NCBI GenBank assembly: GCA_020343635.1
Contig: CP070804.1
Location: 167,034-172,331 of the forward strand
Source of the DNA: Candidatus Aenigmatarchaeota archaeon
GTDB taxonomy: Archaea; Aenigmatarchaeota; Aenigmatarchaeia; QMZP01; JAFGSV01
Length of the DNA: 5,298 nt
Direction: 5' to 3'
Part shown: positions 5,109-5,298 of the stretch, piece after piece
Layout: each line of letters starts with the position of its first letter
How positions within the stretch are numbered: position 1 is the stretch's first letter
The notes under the pieces: generated by a model
Database searches by the model: none
What the model was told of the DNA's origin: nothing
What the model saw: the letters and a program-made list of their open reading frames with translations, nothing else
Program-made: the position numbers and the translations under genes

Positions 5109-5298
5109 ATGCACGACATGTCAGTCGCATATTCGGTCTCCGAAGAGGTAAAGCATAAGCTTGAGGGGAAGAACCCGAAGAAGGTAGATATAGTGATGAG
5201 CGTCGGTTCGCTTAAGTTCCACGACACAGCACAGATCGATTTCTGGGTAAGGGAGCTCCTGCAGAAGGAGTTCGGCAGGGAGCTGAAGGTCACCATGA
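5109..5298 (+). CDS. hypA: Hydrogenase nickel-insertion protein HypA, N-terminal part (cut by window end)
   Basis: The frame runs from the ATG at 5109 to the window edge with no stop, giving 63 residues of a family that is usually about 115. It begins MHDMSVAYSVSEEV, matching the HypA opening MHExS(I/V)A. His2 and the N-terminal amine bind nickel in known HypA proteins. The following strand KVDIVMSVGSLKF (29-41) matches the 'V..V.(V/L)..GEL' strand, and the helix FWVRELLQKEF followed by ELKVTM fits the remaining nickel domain. The zinc-binding CxxC pairs would lie beyond the edge. Residue 3 is Asp instead of the common Glu. The start is fixed because His must be residue 2. HypA passes nickel, with HypB, to the hydrogenase large subunit, which suits its divergent position beside hydBGDA. 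Other hyp genes may follow outside the window. Confidence 0.82.
   Translation, partial: MHDMSVAYSVSEEVKHKLEGKNPKKVDIVMSVGSLKFHDTAQIDFWVRELLQKEFGRELKVTM

Noticed and set aside
5012..5296. 94-residue open frame on the minus strand running into hydB
   Set aside because: It is the complement of hypA, which has a clear family match, a fixed His2 start and a promoter; the minus-strand frame shows no recognisable protein.
1..5298. CRISPR arrays, tRNA or rRNA genes, insertion sequences
   Set aside because: No repeated spacer units, cloverleaf-like segments, rRNA-like stretches, transposase motifs or terminal inverted repeats were seen; nearly all the window is protein-coding.

Overview
The window looks like a compact stretch of archaeal chromosome. 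Supporting signs are BRE/TATA-like elements 29-38 bases before start codons instead of bacterial -35/-10 boxes, Shine-Dalgarno sites of the GGAGGTGA type inside the operon, nearly leaderless first genes, frequent AGG/AGA and ATA codons, and a four-gene cytosolic [NiFe] hydrogenase of the kind best known from Thermococcales. The short VIT/CCC1-type membrane protein and the very tight packing would also suit a small-genome DPANN-type archaeon, but that placement is inference and no marker gene is present to settle it.

Layout. Bases 2-256 (+) are the C-terminal end of an unrecognised protein that begins before the window and ends in one membrane helix. It meets tail to tail (4-base overlap) a five-helix VIT1/CCC1-like protein (253-726, -). 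A 57-base gap (727-783) then separates this gene from a divergent small hydrogenase maturation protease (784-1167, +). The gap has one TATA-like element midway, about 29 bases from both start codons. The protease gene runs 18 bases into the 3' end of the hydrogenase large-subunit gene on the other strand.

Bases 1150-5012 (-) form one operon read right to left: hydB (Fe-S subunit), hydG (FAD, NAD(P)H and [2Fe-2S] subunit), hydD ([NiFe] small subunit) and hydA ([NiFe] large subunit). The genes overlap by 11, 7 (or 4) and 1 bases, so they are probably translationally coupled. Gene order and motifs match group 3b NADP-reducing 'sulfhydrogenases'. A 96-base divergent promoter region (5013-5108) separates hydB from hypA (5109 to the window edge, +), which has no stop codon inside the window.

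How the parts work together. HydD and HydA form the H2-activating half. HydB and HydG connect it to NAD(P)H through Fe-S clusters and FAD. HypA (with partners presumably beyond the edge) would deliver nickel to HydA. The small protease would then remove the eight-residue tail after the DPCxxCxxH motif of HydA. The hydrogenase belongs to a known family. The more unusual points are the genetic overlap between the protease and the part of its substrate that is discarded, and the symmetric promoter that links the protease to a metal-transporter-like gene.
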